Shown here piece after piece: positions 26,549 through 35,870 of a stretch of 64,000 nucleotides of DNA; the first letter of the stretch is position 1, and each line of letters opens with the position of its first letter. The notes under the pieces are model-generated. The model was not told the DNA's origin, searched no databases, and worked only from the letters and a program-made list of their open reading frames with translations. Origin of the DNA: JBAWWY01 sp037144355 (GTDB lineage Bacteria; Bacillota; Clostridia; Peptostreptococcales; Anaerovoracaceae); NCBI GenBank assembly GCA_037144355.1, contig JBAWWY010000001.1, positions 62,001 through 126,000 of the forward strand, read 5' to 3'. Made by a program: the position numbers and the translations under genes.

Positions 26549-27535
26549 TTATAACAGCAGCTCGGCTATTTGTATTGCATTTGTAGCTGCACCTTTTCTA
26601 ATATTATCAGCGACAACCCAGAAATTAATTCCGTTGTCCACGCTGAAATCTCTTCTTATTCTTCCAACAAATACTTCGTCTTTTCCTTCGCAGTCTCTTG
26701 CGAGGGGATATACTTGCCTTGAAAGGTCATCTTGCACTATTAATCCCTTAGCTGAAGTTAAAATTTGAAAAATTTCAGCCATTTCAAATGTTTTTTCAAA
26801 TTCAACATTGATTGATTCGCTATGACAGGCAAAAACTGGAACACGTACTGCGGTAGCGGTAATTTTCAAATTCTCGTCACCCATGATTTTTCTTGTCTCA
26901 TCAATCATTTTAATTTCTTCCTTTGTATAACCATTGTCAAGGAATACATCGATTTGAGGAATGCAATTTCCAGAAATCGGGTGAGGGTAGGCAACCATAA
27001 TGTCATTTCCTTTTAAACCTTCCTCAAGATCTTTAATTCCTTTTACCCCAGATCCGGAAACCGCCTGATAAGTGGAGTATACTATTCTTTTGATTTTAAA
27101 TTTATCGTGCAAAGGCTTCAAAGCTACAACCGCCTGGATTGTTGAGCAGTTAGGGTTGGCGATTATACCTTTGTTCCACTTAATATCCTCTGGATTGACT
27201 TCTGGAACTATCAATGGAACGGTAGGATCCATTCTGAAAGCACTGCTGTTGTCGATAACAATAACTCCTTTAGCTGCGGCAATTGGTGAAAACAACTCGC
27301 TGGTTTTACCGCCTGCAGAAAAAAGTGCTATGTCTATAGGTTTATCAAAGGATTTTTCAGTAAGTTCTTCAACGATATATTCCTTGCCTTTGAATATTAT
27401 TTTTTCCCCAGCAGATTTCTTTGATGACATCAGATAAAGATTGTCAAAGGGAAAGTTTCTTTCTTCAAGAACCTTGAGAAAGGTACTACCAACAAGACCT
27501 GTTGCTCCGACGATTGCTAAATTTGGTTTTTTCAT
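26549..27535 (-). CDS. asd: aspartate-semialdehyde dehydrogenase
   Basis: 328 residues. GATGLVGSTF is the NADP-binding motif, NPNCSTIQ holds the catalytic Cys, YQAVSGSG and HPISGNCIPQID follow, with the active His in RVPVFACHSE. It makes aspartate semialdehyde for lysine, threonine and methionine. ATG is preceded by GGAGGT. It is the first gene of the operon, directly behind the lysine riboswitch and its hairpin. Confidence 0.96.
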   Translation of the reverse strand: MKKPNLAIVGATGLVGSTFLKVLEERNFPFDNLYLMSSKKSAGEKIIFKGKEYIVEELTEKSFDKPIDIALFSAGGKTSELFSPIAAAKGVIVIDNSSAFRMDPTVPLIVPEVNPEDIKWNKGIIANPNCSTIQAVVALKPLHDKFKIKRIVYSTYQAVSGSGVKGIKDLEEGLKGNDIMVAYPHPISGNCIPQIDVFLDNGYTKEEIKMIDETRKIMGDENLKITATAVRVPVFACHSESINVEFEKTFEMAEIFQILTSAKGLIVQDDLSRQVYPLARDCEGKDEVFVGRIRRDFSVDNGINFWVVADNIRKGAATNAIQIAELLL

Positions 27536-27568
27536 TTTGATACCTCCATTATTAATTGCTAAATATAA

Positions 27569-27623
27569 AGAAAATCGAGGACAGAGATGCCCACGATTTA
27601 ATAAACCGAATGATTTCTCTGCC
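27569..27623 (-). terminator. riboswitch expression-platform hairpin before asd
   Basis: On the minus strand GG-CAGAGA (27623-27616) pairs with TCTCTG-T-CC (27587-27579), followed by CGATTTTCTTT. It starts directly after P1 of the lysine riboswitch, so it is the likely regulated terminator. The T run is imperfect. Confidence 0.55.
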
Positions 27624-27809
27624 TGTGTAAATGCACCTCAATTACCGATTGCAGTACCGGTAAAGGACAGTTATACGCCTATTTGACATATACCCAGCTA
27701 TCTTCCCTTGTGGAGGGCTGACAACTTCGGCGAAGAAACCTTTCAAAATAATCTACATTACCACACTCAAATTACTTTTACTTTTTTACTTCGCAGCCTC
27801 AATTACACA
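27624..27809 (-). ncRNA. lysine riboswitch (L box)
   Basis: On the minus strand, P1 is made by TGTGTAA (27809-27803) with TTACACA (27630-27624), about 186 bases apart, the normal aptamer size. Between them in order are the conserved GAGGCTGCGAAG, TTCGCCGAAG, GCTGGG, CTGTC and a closing TGAGGTGCA. It lies before asd-dapA-dapB-dapH, exactly the genes such a switch controls. Lysine binding would stop transcription at the downstream hairpin. P2-P5 pairing was not fully drawn. Confidence 0.85.
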
Positions 27810-27828
27810 TTATATATAATTAGTGGTT

Positions 27829-27857
27829 ATAATAACAGAAAAAAAAATCCATGTCAA
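27829..27857 (-). promoter_or_regulatory. sigma-A promoter of the lysine operon
   Basis: On the minus strand TTGACA (27857-27852) and TATTAT (27834-27829) are 17 bases apart; transcription would begin about a dozen bases before the riboswitch P1. Confidence 0.75.
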
Positions 27858-27901
27858 TTAAAAACAAATATTTATTAATATTAAATATATATTTAGATTT
27901 A

Positions 27902-27910
27902 TGTTATAAT
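27902..27910 (+). promoter_or_regulatory. extended -10 promoter of uppP
   Basis: TG-T-TATAAT is an extended -10 element 46 bases before uppP; no good -35 is seen. The rest of 27858-27955 is AT-rich without other signals. Confidence 0.5.
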
Positions 27911-27955
27911 ATTGCAGTGAATTTAATCACAAAATATTAATAAAGTGAGGACAAA

Positions 27956-28792
27956 ATGACTATATTTCAAGCAATAATTTTAGGCCTGGTGCAAGGCCTT
28001 GCAGAATTTCTTCCAATCAGCAGTTCGGGCCATCTGGCAGTTCTAGAATATTTCTTTAAAATCAACGCAGACAATGTTCTTCTTTTTGCAGTATTACTTC
28101 ATTTTGGAACCTTGATTTCCATATTTGCTGTTTACTACAAGGATATATATGAACTAATCTTGGAACTTGGAGCAACTTTGAAAGATGTGTTCACAGGTAA
28201 AGGTCTTCAGATTAATAAAAACGATTATAGGAAACTAGGTGTTCTAATTGTAATCGCCACTATACCAACCGGATTTTTCGGTATAGTATTCAAGGATTCA
28301 TTCAGTGGATTGTACAATTCAATGTTGTTTATTGGGATAGGTTTTATAATAACTTCAATTCTTTTATTCACAGTTCAAAGATATGGGAAAGAGAGAAAAG
28401 ACATAAAATCAATGACTCTTTGGGATGGTTTTATTGTAGGATTATTTCAATCAGTTGCAATAGCACCTGGAATATCAAGATCAGGGGCAACAATAACCGG
28501 AAGCTTGTTTACTGGAGCAAAACGTGAAGTTGCTGTTCGTTTTGCATTTTTAATTTCCATACCATCAATCCTTGGCGCTTTGATTATCGAAGGAAAGGAT
28601 GCACTATCCAGCGGGATAGACACCGCTTTGCTGATGCCAATAAGCGCAGGTGTTATTGTTGCGGCTGTTACCGGATTTATAGCTATAAAGACCATGATTC
28701 GAGTTGTAACAAACAGAAAACTTCATTATTTTGCATATTATACATTTATACTCGGCACAATTGTTATTATTTCAACATTCATAAACAAATAG
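27956..28792 (+). CDS. uppP: undecaprenyl-diphosphatase UppP (BacA)
   Basis: 278 residues with about eight membrane helices. Signature blocks are LAEFLPISSSGHLAV near the N-terminus and APGISRSGATI in the middle. The enzyme recycles undecaprenyl pyrophosphate to the carrier lipid for peptidoglycan and also gives bacitracin tolerance. GTGAGGAC precedes ATG. It is followed 23 bases later by the ftsK-family gene and is divergent from the lysine/diaminopimelate operon. Confidence 0.96.
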   Translation: MTIFQAIILGLVQGLAEFLPISSSGHLAVLEYFFKINADNVLLFAVLLHFGTLISIFAVYYKDIYELILELGATLKDVFTGKGLQINKNDYRKLGVLIVIATIPTGFFGIVFKDSFSGLYNSMLFIGIGFIITSILLFTVQRYGKERKDIKSMTLWDGFIVGLFQSVAIAPGISRSGATITGSLFTGAKREVAVRFAFLISIPSILGALIIEGKDALSSGIDTALLMPISAGVIVAAVTGFIAIKTMIRVVTNRKLHYFAYYTFILGTIVIISTFINK

Positions 28793-28815
28793 TGTAGTGA
28801 TAGAAGGAATTGAAA

Positions 28816-31290
28816 ATGGACAAAAAGAAGCGAGGAAGACCTAGAGGATCCACAAATAAAACGAAGGGAGCTTTTGAAAAGACTTCCAAAGTTACCAATG
28901 AAAGAACAAATGGCGGCCTCGATGATAGGGTAAAAGATGAAATTTGGGCAATCGTCATTATTGCATTGGGAGCTTTTTTCCTTGTATCTTTGCAGACAGA
29001 AGCGGCTGGACAACTTGGCATAGCAATCTCAATATTTTTAAAAGGAACTTTTGGGGCAGTAGCCTATGTAATCCCTTATTTAATGATACTTTATGGACTC
29101 TTGCTTTTCGCAAAGAAGACTTCGCATTTAAATTGCCGATCAATCTTCTTACTGACTATTATAATATTTTCAATTTCAATACTTAATTCATATAGATATC
29201 TTGGGGATTACTCCGAAGTCAAATTCTCGATTGCATATATACGGGACATTTTTGATACTGGAGCTAGCTTGAAAAGTGGGGGATTTGTCGGAATGCTCCT
29301 TGGAAGCCTGCTTGTAAAGGTTTCCGGAATGCCTGGATTGTTTATTTTCTGTATCTTATTGATAATTATTTCAATTCTCTTTGTTATCAATACACCGCTT
29401 TCCAAATTGTTGGAAGACTGGCTTGAAAAAAGAAGAGTAAAAAGGGAAGAAAAACTTGCAAATCAAATTTCAGAAGAGAAAATCGAAACAAACGAGGATA
29501 TAAACATAGTCGACCAAAGCACACAGGCATCAAGCTTTGTACATAAAAGCCCAGGAGCGGCAGTAATAGATACTGGAACCAAGGATGAATTCAATGATGG
29601 CTTTGGTGGAAGTATTCTTGCAAATAGTGGAATTAAATCTTCAATGAACCAAAAGCAAATGAAGATTATCGATTATATGAATGATGATGATTTATTCGAG
29701 GATCATGAAAATACAAATCCAAAATTTGAGGAATTCAAAGAAACACAGAGAGGATCACGCATAGATACCAATAGTGAAAAACCTGCTGTCGCTATTTCGA
29801 TTGATGAATCAGGAAGCCACAAGACAGCAAGAAATACATTTTTACTTCCAAGCATCGAATTGTTGGACAAGGCAAAAGACAGCCTTGCCAGCAAGGATTC
29901 AGTGAATCTCAAAGACAAGGCTAAAACCCTGGAAACAACTTTACAGAATTTCGGTGTAAATGCAAGGGTGATCCAGGTTACAAAAGGACCGGCTGTAACA
30001 AGATATGAAATACAGCCTAATGTTGGAGTAAAGGTAAGCAGTATAGTGAGACTTGCCGATGATATCGCATTGAACCTGGAAGCTAAAAGTATTAGAATCG
30101 AGGCACCTATTCCCGGTAAAGCTGCAGTCGGAATAGAGGTAGAAAATGAAAGAGTCAATCTTGTTACAATTCGTGAGATGATTGAATCCAAAGAATATAA
30201 GGAATCGGTATCAAGAATAAGCTTTGTTGTAGGAAAGAATATTTCTGGAACGCCAATCATATCAGATTTAAAAGAAATGCCTCACTTATTAATAGCGGGA
30301 TCCACAGGATCTGGGAAGAGCGTCTGCATAAACAGCATTATTATAAGCATTTTATATAAATCCACTCCAGACGAGGTCAAGTTCCTTCTTATAGATCCAA
30401 AGGTGGTTGAATTAAACCATTACAACGGCATACCTCATTTGCTAATACCTGTTGTAACAGACCCAAGCAAAGCTGCGACAGCCTTAAACTGGGCAGTTAC
30501 TGAAATGACCAGCAGATATAAAAGATTCGCTGAGATTGGCGTAAAAGACCTTGAATCATATAATAAGAAAATGATCCAGCTAAATACTCCAAAACTCCAT
30601 CAAATAGTTATTGTAATTGATGAATTGGCAGATCTAATGATGGCGGCGCCGGCACAGGTGGAAGAATCTATTTGCCGTCTTGCCCAAATGGCAAGAGCAG
30701 CTGGAATGCATCTCATTGTTGCAACACAAAGACCTTCAGTGGATGTAATCACAGGAGTCATAAAAGCAAACATACCTTCCAGAATTTCATTCGCAGTATC
30801 ATCACAATTCGACTCCAGAACAATTCTAGACATGGCTGGGGCGGAAAGACTTGTTGGTAAAGGCGATATGCTGTTCAACCCATTGGGATTATCCAAACCA
30901 ATACGCGTCCAGGGAGCATTTATTTCAGACGCGGAGGTTAGAAGAGTAATTGATTTCCTTATTGAACAGGTACCTAATAATGAATATTCCAAGGAAATTA
31001 TAAGTACTATTGATAAGATAAAAACAGAAACAAAAGAAGAAGAAAATGATGAATTGCTACAGGAGGCAATCGCTACTGTGGTTTCAGCTGAACAGGCTTC
31101 TGTTTCAATGCTTCAAAGACGATTTAGAATTGGGTACAACAGAGCAGCCAGATTGATAGATTTTATGGAGGAAAGTGGAATAATAGGTCCTGCGGATGGA
31201 AGCAGGGCTAGAAAAGTACTAATTACCAAGGACGAGCTATTGGAACTGAGAGAAATAGAAAGATGCGCCAAAGAACAGGAAGAAATGTAA
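28816..31290 (+). CDS. ftsK: FtsK/SpoIIIE DNA translocase
   Basis: 824 residues. A basic N-terminus with KKRGRPRGS (AT-hook-like) precedes about four membrane helices (residues 35-190), an acidic linker, the alpha/beta motor with Walker A AGSTGSGKS and Walker B VIVIDELADLM, and a C-terminal winged helix (gamma, about 750-815) that reads chromosome-orientation signals. It pumps DNA across the septum in division or sporulation; FtsK and SpoIIIE cannot be told apart here. ATG 28816 follows AAGGAA at a suitable distance; TTG 28810 is less likely. Confidence 0.94.
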   Translation: MDKKKRGRPRGSTNKTKGAFEKTSKVTNERTNGGLDDRVKDEIWAIVIIALGAFFLVSLQTEAAGQLGIAISIFLKGTFGAVAYVIPYLMILYGLLLFAKKTSHLNCRSIFLLTIIIFSISILNSYRYLGDYSEVKFSIAYIRDIFDTGASLKSGGFVGMLLGSLLVKVSGMPGLFIFCILLIIISILFVINTPLSKLLEDWLEKRRVKREEKLANQISEEKIETNEDINIVDQSTQASSFVHKSPGAAVIDTGTKDEFNDGFGGSILANSGIKSSMNQKQMKIIDYMNDDDLFEDHENTNPKFEEFKETQRGSRIDTNSEKPAVAISIDESGSHKTARNTFLLPSIELLDKAKDSLASKDSVNLKDKAKTLETTLQNFGVNARVIQVTKGPAVTRYEIQPNVGVKVSSIVRLADDIALNLEAKSIRIEAPIPGKAAVGIEVENERVNLVTIREMIESKEYKESVSRISFVVGKNISGTPIISDLKEMPHLLIAGSTGSGKSVCINSIIISILYKSTPDEVKFLLIDPKVVELNHYNGIPHLLIPVVTDPSKAATALNWAVTEMTSRYKRFAEIGVKDLESYNKKMIQLNTPKLHQIVIVIDELADLMMAAPAQVEESICRLAQMARAAGMHLIVATQRPSVDVITGVIKANIPSRISFAVSSQFDSRTILDMAGAERLVGKGDMLFNPLGLSKPIRVQGAFISDAEVRRVIDFLIEQVPNNEYSKEIISTIDKIKTETKEEENDELLQEAIATVVSAEQASVSMLQRRFRIGYNRAARLIDFMEESGIIGPADGSRARKVLITKDELLELREIERCAKEQEEM

Positions 31291-31311
31291 AAGAAGGAAA
31301 AGGAAGATTTA

Positions 31312-32628
31312 ATGAAGATATATATAGATACACTAGGCTGTCCGAAAAATATAACCGACTCAGAGTACGCGGCAGGAATACTGGAAAAAGCAGGGCATAA
31401 GATTATTGAAAACCCGGCATTGGCAAAAGTCTTGATTGTGAATACATGTGGTTTTATAAACGATGCAAAAAAAGAGTCAATCGATACGATTCTAGAGTTG
31501 GCTTCATATAAAAATGAAAAGCAAATACTGGTTGTTTCAGGATGCTTAAGTAAAAGATACTCAAAGCAATTATTCAAGGAATTACCAGAAGTGGACATTT
31601 TTCTTGGAGTGAACGAATATGATAAATTGCCATCTATTTTACAGAAACATGTTTATGGTAAACGTGAAAGATTCATAACTGAAAGTGAAAAGGAATATAT
31701 AGAACTAGGGGAGAGAAAACTTAAGGATAATCCATATACTGCATATTTAAAAATCTCCGAAGGTTGCGATAATCATTGCGCATATTGTGTAATTCCATCC
31801 ATTAGGGGAAATTTTAGGAGTAGAAGAATTGAAGAAATTGTCAAAGAGGCAAAAGAGTTGTCTATTATCGGATGTAAGGAAATAACCATTGTAGCACAAG
31901 ATGTAACCGCCTATGGCATTGACCTCTATGGGACTTACCAGCTTCCCAAATTGCTTCAATATCTTACTGAAATTCAGGGAATTGAATGGATCAGACTCAT
32001 GTATTGCTATGAAGATGAAATTACGGATGAACTAATAAATGCAATTGCAGAGAATGAAAAGATTTGCAAATATATTGATATACCAATTCAGCATTGCAGC
32101 GACAAAATATTAACTTCAATGAATAGAAGATCTACCAAGGAAAGCATATATAAAACAATAAACAAGCTTAGGGAGCGGATTCCGGGCATTAGCATACGTA
32201 CTACTTTGATTACAGGCTTTCCCGGTGAAACAAAAGAAGATTTCGATGAACTCTATAATTTTGTTAAAGAAATGAGATTTAACAGACTTGGAGTATTCCA
32301 TTATTCAAAAGAGGCAGGAACACCTGCAGCCAAAATGACTGGCCAAGTACCGGAAAAAACAAAAATCAAGAGAAAAGATATGATCATGGCTCTTCAAAAG
32401 GACATCTCACTTGAGTTGAATGAAAAGAAAATAGGAGATACCATAAAGGTATTGATAGAAGAAAAGATCCAGGATGAAGAAACTTATTTGGGCAGGAGTG
32501 AATTCGACGCAAAGGAAATCGATCAATCGATAATCTTTACTTCAAAGGAACCGCTCATAGTTGGAACATTTGCAATGGTGAAAATTGTTGATGCGCTAGA
32601 CTACGATTTGATAGGAGAAGTGAATTAA
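31312..32628 (+). CDS. rimO: ribosomal protein S12 methylthiotransferase RimO
   Basis: 438 residues. The N-terminal domain has DTLGCPKN, NTCGFI and VSGCLSK for the auxiliary iron-sulphur cluster, the radical-SAM domain has CDNHCAYCVIP, and a TRAM domain ends the protein. RimO adds a methylthio group to an Asp of ribosomal protein S12. The DTLGCPKN opening fits RimO rather than MiaB. The stop overlaps the pgsA start (TAATG), the common rimO-pgsA pairing. Confidence 0.95.
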   Translation: MKIYIDTLGCPKNITDSEYAAGILEKAGHKIIENPALAKVLIVNTCGFINDAKKESIDTILELASYKNEKQILVVSGCLSKRYSKQLFKELPEVDIFLGVNEYDKLPSILQKHVYGKRERFITESEKEYIELGERKLKDNPYTAYLKISEGCDNHCAYCVIPSIRGNFRSRRIEEIVKEAKELSIIGCKEITIVAQDVTAYGIDLYGTYQLPKLLQYLTEIQGIEWIRLMYCYEDEITDELINAIAENEKICKYIDIPIQHCSDKILTSMNRRSTKESIYKTINKLRERIPGISIRTTLITGFPGETKEDFDELYNFVKEMRFNRLGVFHYSKEAGTPAAKMTGQVPEKTKIKRKDMIMALQKDISLELNEKKIGDTIKVLIEEKIQDEETYLGRSEFDAKEIDQSIIFTSKEPLIVGTFAMVKIVDALDYDLIGEVN

Positions 32629-33155
32629 TGAATCTGCCAAACAAACTTACGCTTTTAAGAGTGTTAATGATTCCGGTTTTCATAATTGTTTTATTGATGG
32701 GGTATTCATATTCCGCAGCAGCTATTTTTGTCGTAGCGGCTGGTACAGACGCCCTAGATGGTTATATAGCCAGAAAGTACAATCTAGTTACAAATTTTGG
32801 GAAGATTATGGATCCCTTGGCTGACAAACTATTGGTAACTGCGGCGCTTGTCTGCTTTGTTCAACTTGGAGAGGTTGCGGGATGGATGGTGTTCGTGATC
32901 TTGGCAAGGGAATTTACAATTACAGCATTAAGGTCGGTTGCAGCAAGTGAAGGTATTGTAATAGCTGCGGGCAACTCAGGCAAAATTAAAACCATTCTTC
33001 AGATGATCGCAATCACCGCTATACTGCTAAAAAATTTCCCCTTCCAATATTGGAATATTCCTTTTGCTGATATTGCACTTTGGGCTGCTTTGATAACGAC
33101 CGTCTATTCAGGAGTGGAATATATAATTAAGAACAAGCAGCTTTTCGTTGCATAA
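32628..33155 (+). CDS. pgsA: CDP-diacylglycerol-glycerol-3-phosphate 3-phosphatidyltransferase
   Basis: 175 residues, several membrane helices. The CDP-alcohol phosphotransferase motif DALDGYIARK(x)8GKIMDPLADK is complete, with its aspartates. PgsA makes phosphatidylglycerol phosphate, needed for the main anionic lipid. The NLPNKLTLLR opening is typical. Start overlaps the rimO stop, and cinA follows, a conserved rimO-pgsA-cinA-recA order in Firmicutes. Confidence 0.96.
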   Translation: MNLPNKLTLLRVLMIPVFIIVLLMGYSYSAAAIFVVAAGTDALDGYIARKYNLVTNFGKIMDPLADKLLVTAALVCFVQLGEVAGWMVFVILAREFTITALRSVAASEGIVIAAGNSGKIKTILQMIAITAILLKNFPFQYWNIPFADIALWAALITTVYSGVEYIIKNKQLFVA

Positions 33156-33202
33156 CTAATATAATATTTGAGCTTAAATATTGAATAATTGGAGAAAATG
33201 AA

Positions 33203-34453
33203 ATGATTTCATCAATACTTAGTACAGGAACTGAATTATTGTTTGGACAAGTGGTAAATACCAACACTGCTTATTTAACAAAGGAATTAAATACCATTGG
33301 ACACGATGTGTTTTACCATTTTACAGTTGGAGATAACCCTGGAAGATTAAAAGAAATGTTACTGTATGCTCTTGAAAAGACAGATTTGGTTTTAATTACA
33401 GGGGGTCTTGGACCAACTCAGGATGATATGACGAGGGAATTGGTTTCCGAAATCATGGAGGATGAATTAATTTTACATAATGAATCCTTGGAACATATTG
33501 AAAAGTTCTTCTCAAAGACGAACAGGATAATGACTGATAATAATATCCGCCAGGCGTATATTCCTAAAGGTGCCATTGTTCTAACTAATGATATTGGAAC
33601 TGCGCCAGGATTTATTTTAGAAAAAAACGGCAAAATAATTATTTGCCTGCCAGGACCACCTAAGGAAATGACCCATATGTTCACTCATAAAGCATTGGCT
33701 TATTTAAAAGGCAAAACAGATTTTGTGATTTACTGGAAAATATTGAGATTCTTTGGAATTGGAGAATCAAGTCTGGAAAATGAACTGATGGATTTGATTA
33801 TGGGTCAAAAGGATCCAACAATTGCAACTTATGTAAAAGATGGAGAAGTTCTTGTAAGAATCACATCTAAAAGTTATACAAACGCCATTGCTAAAAAATC
33901 AGTTGAGGATATGGCCACTATTATAAAAGACCGAATTGGCGAATTCCTATATAGCGAAAAAGACGAAGATTTAGTATCTGTTGTAGTTGGAAGCCTTTTG
34001 CGAAACAGCATATCGATTTCTTCTTGTGAATCATGTACTGGAGGCTTGTTTGCATCAGCAATAACAGATATTCCAGGTGCTTCGGCCATATTTGATAGAG
34101 GAATAGTGGCATACAATAGCGGAGCTAAAATTTCCGAGCTGAACGTTGATCCTAAAATAATTGAAAAATTTGGAGCTGTAAGTTATGAAACAGCGACAGC
34201 AATGGTTTTAGGATTGCAGGAAAAAACAGGAAGTCGAATTTGTATTGGAGTTACAGGAATCGCAGGGCCCGCAGGGGGAAGCACTAAAAAGCCGGTTGGG
34301 CTGATATATATTGCAATGATTTTCGATGGAGAAATGTATTGCGAAGAATTCCAGCTTCGGTCCAGCGCAAGGCAATGGATTAGAGGATATTCGGTTCTTC
34401 TGATGTTCAATATGATACTAAAGGCACTGAAACAAAAAAATCTTTTATCATAG
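33203..34453 (+). CDS. cinA: competence/damage-inducible protein CinA (NMN amidohydrolase family)
   Basis: 416 residues with both usual domains: an N-terminal MoCF/COG1058 domain (STGTELLFGQ, GGLGPTQDD, LPGPPKEM) and a C-terminal PncC-type domain (SCESCTGGLFASAITDIPGAS, GVTGIAGPAGG). The domains are linked to NMN deamidation and ADP-ribose or FAD pyrophosphatase activity. It precedes recA, the classical context. A 200-base gap with recA regulatory sites follows. Confidence 0.94.
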   Translation: MISSILSTGTELLFGQVVNTNTAYLTKELNTIGHDVFYHFTVGDNPGRLKEMLLYALEKTDLVLITGGLGPTQDDMTRELVSEIMEDELILHNESLEHIEKFFSKTNRIMTDNNIRQAYIPKGAIVLTNDIGTAPGFILEKNGKIIICLPGPPKEMTHMFTHKALAYLKGKTDFVIYWKILRFFGIGESSLENELMDLIMGQKDPTIATYVKDGEVLVRITSKSYTNAIAKKSVEDMATIIKDRIGEFLYSEKDEDLVSVVVGSLLRNSISISSCESCTGGLFASAITDIPGASAIFDRGIVAYNSGAKISELNVDPKIIEKFGAVSYETATAMVLGLQEKTGSRICIGVTGIAGPAGGSTKKPVGLIYIAMIFDGEMYCEEFQLRSSARQWIRGYSVLLMFNMILKALKQKNLLS

Positions 34454-34582
34454 TGTATGCATGTAGACTTATAAATGGAATGTTCGAAATATAAATTCAC
34501 AATTAGAATTGGTAAATATTTACATTTGAATTATGGGATGTTAGAATACCAAGAGGGACGAGAAATATTTTTTATTAAATTG

Positions 34583-34611
34583 TTGACTATTGACAACATA
34601 AGTAATAGTAT
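34583..34611 (+). promoter_or_regulatory. probable recA promoter
   Basis: TTGACT (34583-34588), 17 bases, then TAGTAT (34606-34611). A better -35, TTGACA at 34590-34595, is also present but has no well-placed -10. The start site would fall just before the LexA box. Confidence 0.5.
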
Positions 34612-34620
34612 AGTGTAAAA

Positions 34621-34632
34621 GAACATATGTTC
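34621..34632. promoter_or_regulatory. LexA (SOS) box of recA
   Basis: GAACATATGTTC is a perfect palindrome matching the Firmicute LexA core GAAC-N4-GTTC. It is 24 bases before the recA start and just after the predicted promoter, so bound LexA would block recA transcription until DNA damage. Confidence 0.85.
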
Positions 34633-34655
34633 TATTAGTGCAAGGATGGTGTAAA

Positions 34656-35699
34656 ATGGCAATAAACAAAGACGACAAAGCGAAGGCGTTGGAAGCAGCA
34701 ATGTTACAAATACAAAAACAGTTTGGTAAAGGCTCAATAATGAGGCTTGGTGATGATGAGACCAGTTTGAATATTGAAGCTATTTCTACCGGTTCCATAA
34801 GTCTTGATATCGCGACTGGAATTGGTGGCATACCCAGAGGAAGAATCGTAGAAATATTTGGTCCAGAGTCATCTGGAAAAACCACGGTGGCACTTCATAT
34901 TATAGCCGAAGCCCAAAAGCTTGGCGGTAAGGCTGCCTTTATTGATGCCGAACATGCTTTGGATCCTGTCTATGCTTCAAAATTAGGTGTGGACGTGGAT
35001 GAATTGCTGGTGTCTCAACCAGATACCGGAGAGCAAGCTCTTGAGATTTGCGAAGTTCTTGTCAGAAGTGGCGCTATTGATGTTGTAGTAATAGATTCCG
35101 TTGCAGCGCTAGTTCCAAAAGCAGAAATAGCAGGAGATATGGGGGATAGCCATATTGGGCTTCAAGCCAGATTAATGTCTCAGGCTTTGAGAAAGCTAGC
35201 CGGAGTAATAAGCAAATCCAATACATCAGCTATTTTCATAAACCAGCTAAGAGAAAAGGTTGGAGTTATGTTTGGAAACCCTGAAGTAACAACAGGCGGA
35301 AGAGCTTTGAAGTTTTATGCATCAATGAGATTCGACGTTAGAAAAATCGATACTATCAAATCAGGAGACGAATTGATGGGGAATCGCACAAGAATAAAAG
35401 TAGTTAAAAACAAAGTAGCCTGTCCATTCAAGCAGGCAGAGTTCGACATAATGTACGGACATGGAATCTCTAGGGAAGGTGATGTTCTGGATTGTGCCGT
35501 AGAAGAGAAACTAGTTGAAAAAGCAGGAGCATGGTACAGTTTCAATGGCACAAGGATTGGACAGGGAAGGGAAAACGTTAAGCAGTATTTAATAAGCAAT
35601 CCGGAAACCATGAAGGAAATGGAAAAGCTGCTTCGTGAATCACATAAGCTTAAAGCTCCAACTTGCGAAGAATCCGTACTAATTGAAAATATCGAATAA
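34656..35699 (+). CDS. recA: recombinase RecA
   Basis: 347 residues. Walker A GPESSGKTT, the SQPDTGEQALEI segment, VVIDSVAALVPKAEI Walker B region, and the loop regions MSQALRKLAG and NQLREKVGVMFGNPE are canonical. RecA drives strand exchange and LexA cleavage. ATG 34656 follows AAGGATGG; GTG 34638 lies before the SD. Regulated by the SOS box. A terminator follows; recX and rny, frequent recA neighbours in Firmicutes, are absent here. Confidence 0.98.
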   Translation: MAINKDDKAKALEAAMLQIQKQFGKGSIMRLGDDETSLNIEAISTGSISLDIATGIGGIPRGRIVEIFGPESSGKTTVALHIIAEAQKLGGKAAFIDAEHALDPVYASKLGVDVDELLVSQPDTGEQALEICEVLVRSGAIDVVVIDSVAALVPKAEIAGDMGDSHIGLQARLMSQALRKLAGVISKSNTSAIFINQLREKVGVMFGNPEVTTGGRALKFYASMRFDVRKIDTIKSGDELMGNRTRIKVVKNKVACPFKQAEFDIMYGHGISREGDVLDCAVEEKLVEKAGAWYSFNGTRIGQGRENVKQYLISNPETMKEMEKLLRESHKLKAPTCEESVLIENIE

Positions 35700-35745
35700 A
35701 ACGACAAAATATAACTATAAAATTAAAATATTAAATGTATAATAG

Positions 35746-35775
35746 AGGATAGTTTGACAACTATCCTTATATTTT
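35746..35775 (+). terminator. intrinsic terminator of recA
   Basis: AGGATAGTT / AACTATCCT, a perfect 9-bp stem with a 4-base loop, followed by TATATTTTTAT. Confidence 0.85.
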
Positions 35776-35870
35776 TATATATTTACCATTTTAAAAATAT
35801 AACTTATGAGTAGCCATATAACGGTAATATGGTAAAATGAATTCATACTAATAAACAATGGAGGAACGAG

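Noticed and set aside
27541..27800. T-box or glycine riboswitch before asd
   Set aside because: GGACAGAG on the plus strand recalled glycine riboswitches, but the order of conserved pieces on the minus strand, the P1 pairing and the downstream genes fit a lysine riboswitch.
33156..33202. Terminator between pgsA and cinA
   Set aside because: AATATTT/AAATATT is a weak all-AT stem without a T run, and the genes are normally co-transcribed.
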